Below, one piece after another: positions 53,475 through 53,786 of a DNA stretch of 53,786 bases. Position 1 is the first letter of the stretch. Each line of letters begins with the position of its first letter. Below the pieces are notes generated by a model. That model did not search any database. It had not been told where the DNA came from and saw only the letters and a list, made by a program, of their open reading frames with translations. The position numbers were made by a program, and so were the translations under genes. The stretch is from Bacteroidota bacterium (GTDB lineage Bacteria > Bacteroidota > Bacteroidia > B-17B0 > Aurantibacillaceae): NCBI GenBank assembly GCA_013288385.1, contig JABDBZ010000006.1:1-53786 (forward strand), in the 5' to 3' direction.

Positions 53475-53492
53475 CTTAACAATTACTTAACA
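53475..53492 (+). promoter_or_regulatory. Pho-box-like direct repeat upstream of the porin gene
   Basis: CTTAACA (53475-53481) and CTTAACA (53486-53492) are exact and 11 bp apart, 51 bp before the porin ATG. The word is near-identical to that upstream of the PiT gene. The rest of the 53206-53542 gap shows nothing else that I can name. Confidence 0.6.
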
Positions 53493-53542
53493 TATAGATA
53501 ATATTACATTTATTTAGTAACCTTTAGTTTGCATAAACTTAA

Positions 53543-53786
53543 ATGTATATGCTAAAAATTAACACAAAATTAAACGCAAGCAACTTAAAAAGATCAATCT
53601 CTAAAATTTTACTTGTCCTATTCCTTCTTACAAATTCTTCAACCTTTGGCCAGTTTGGAGATAAAATGAAAAATGGTTTAAAGTTTTATCTTGATACAAA
53701 AGATAGCGCACGTTTTATGCAAATACAAATGTGTATGCAAAATCAAGCAAGATATAGCGAAAATAATCCTTACTCAACAGTTAATG
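53543..53786 (+). CDS. Porin, N-terminal part (phosphate-selective-porin-like), cut by window end
   Basis: Two in-frame ATGs (53543 and 53549) open a frame that runs off the window. A signal peptide (ISKILLVLFLLTNSSTFGQ) is followed by KFYLDTKDSARFMQIQMCMQ and NQARYSENNP, the first strands of the OprP/OprO-like porins of Bacteroidota (compare the usual xRYxxxNPGT turn). An upstream 11-bp repeat shared with the phosphate transporter suggests a role in phosphate uptake across the outer membrane. Confidence 0.7.
   Translation, partial: MYMLKINTKLNASNLKRSISKILLVLFLLTNSSTFGQFGDKMKNGLKFYLDTKDSARFMQIQMCMQNQARYSENNPYSTVN

Overview
The window looks like a piece of an AT-rich Bacteroidota chromosome, probably a free-living or metagenome-assembled member of the Flavobacteriales/Sphingobacteriales side of the phylum. 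The support is: five proteins with a type IX secretion (T9SS) C-terminal sorting domain, a BshA bacillithiol glycosyltransferase, the DUF5683-dapB pair, LytS/LytR signalling, a DUF5074/YncE-type propeller lipoprotein, TAnnTTTG-like -7 boxes, and almost no Shine-Dalgarno sequences. Most of the window is ordinary core chromosome. No rRNA, tRNA, CRISPR array, prophage or transposase gene was recognised.

Layout. 0-1.6 kb: an AddA/RecB-like helicase-nuclease broken by an orientation switch near base 380. 1.6-15.9 kb: M13 peptidase and PBP4-type carboxypeptidase; bshA; queE; a LytS/LytR two-component pair; a secreted M43 protease; tatD; lnt; lpd; purE; and a yidD with no ATG. 16-25 kb: orphan nuclease-like protein, secreted subtilase plus lipoprotein, Fur/PerR regulator with a palindrome upstream, STAS protein, PhnP-like hydrolase, rhomboid, outer-membrane barrel, PIN-domain toxin-antitoxin pair, ruvB. 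25-31.8 kb: propeller lipoprotein, glycosyltransferase, SirB1-like protein, a frameshifted yihY/brkB, DUF5683 protein and dapB. 31.8-36.4 kb: an accessory patch of short, unrelated, same-strand genes (lipoprotein, AraC regulator, SDR, two VOC proteins, membrane protein) separated by large inverted repeats that resemble integron attC sites, without an integrase in view. 36.4-43.6 kb: small secreted and membrane proteins, EF-P and a dinucleotide-binding reductase. 43.9-53.8 kb: DEAD-box helicase, rhodanese-like protein, GNAT, orphan histidine kinase, beta-flower-like repeat protein, kdsA, PiT phosphate transporter, two T9SS proteins and the start of a porin.

The strongest non-coding signals are: (1) four copies of a ~120 bp structured intergenic repeat with compensatory base changes, two of them head-to-head as an element with 20-bp perfect terminal inverted repeats; (2) 11-bp-periodic CTAACA/CTTAACA repeats upstream of the phosphate transporter and the porin, i.e. 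a likely Pho box; (3) a perfect 11-bp palindrome upstream of the Fur-family gene; (4) three genes whose only plausible start codon is AUC or AUU; (5) the attC-like patch. All functional statements come from reading translated sequence and remembered family motifs; no searches were run.
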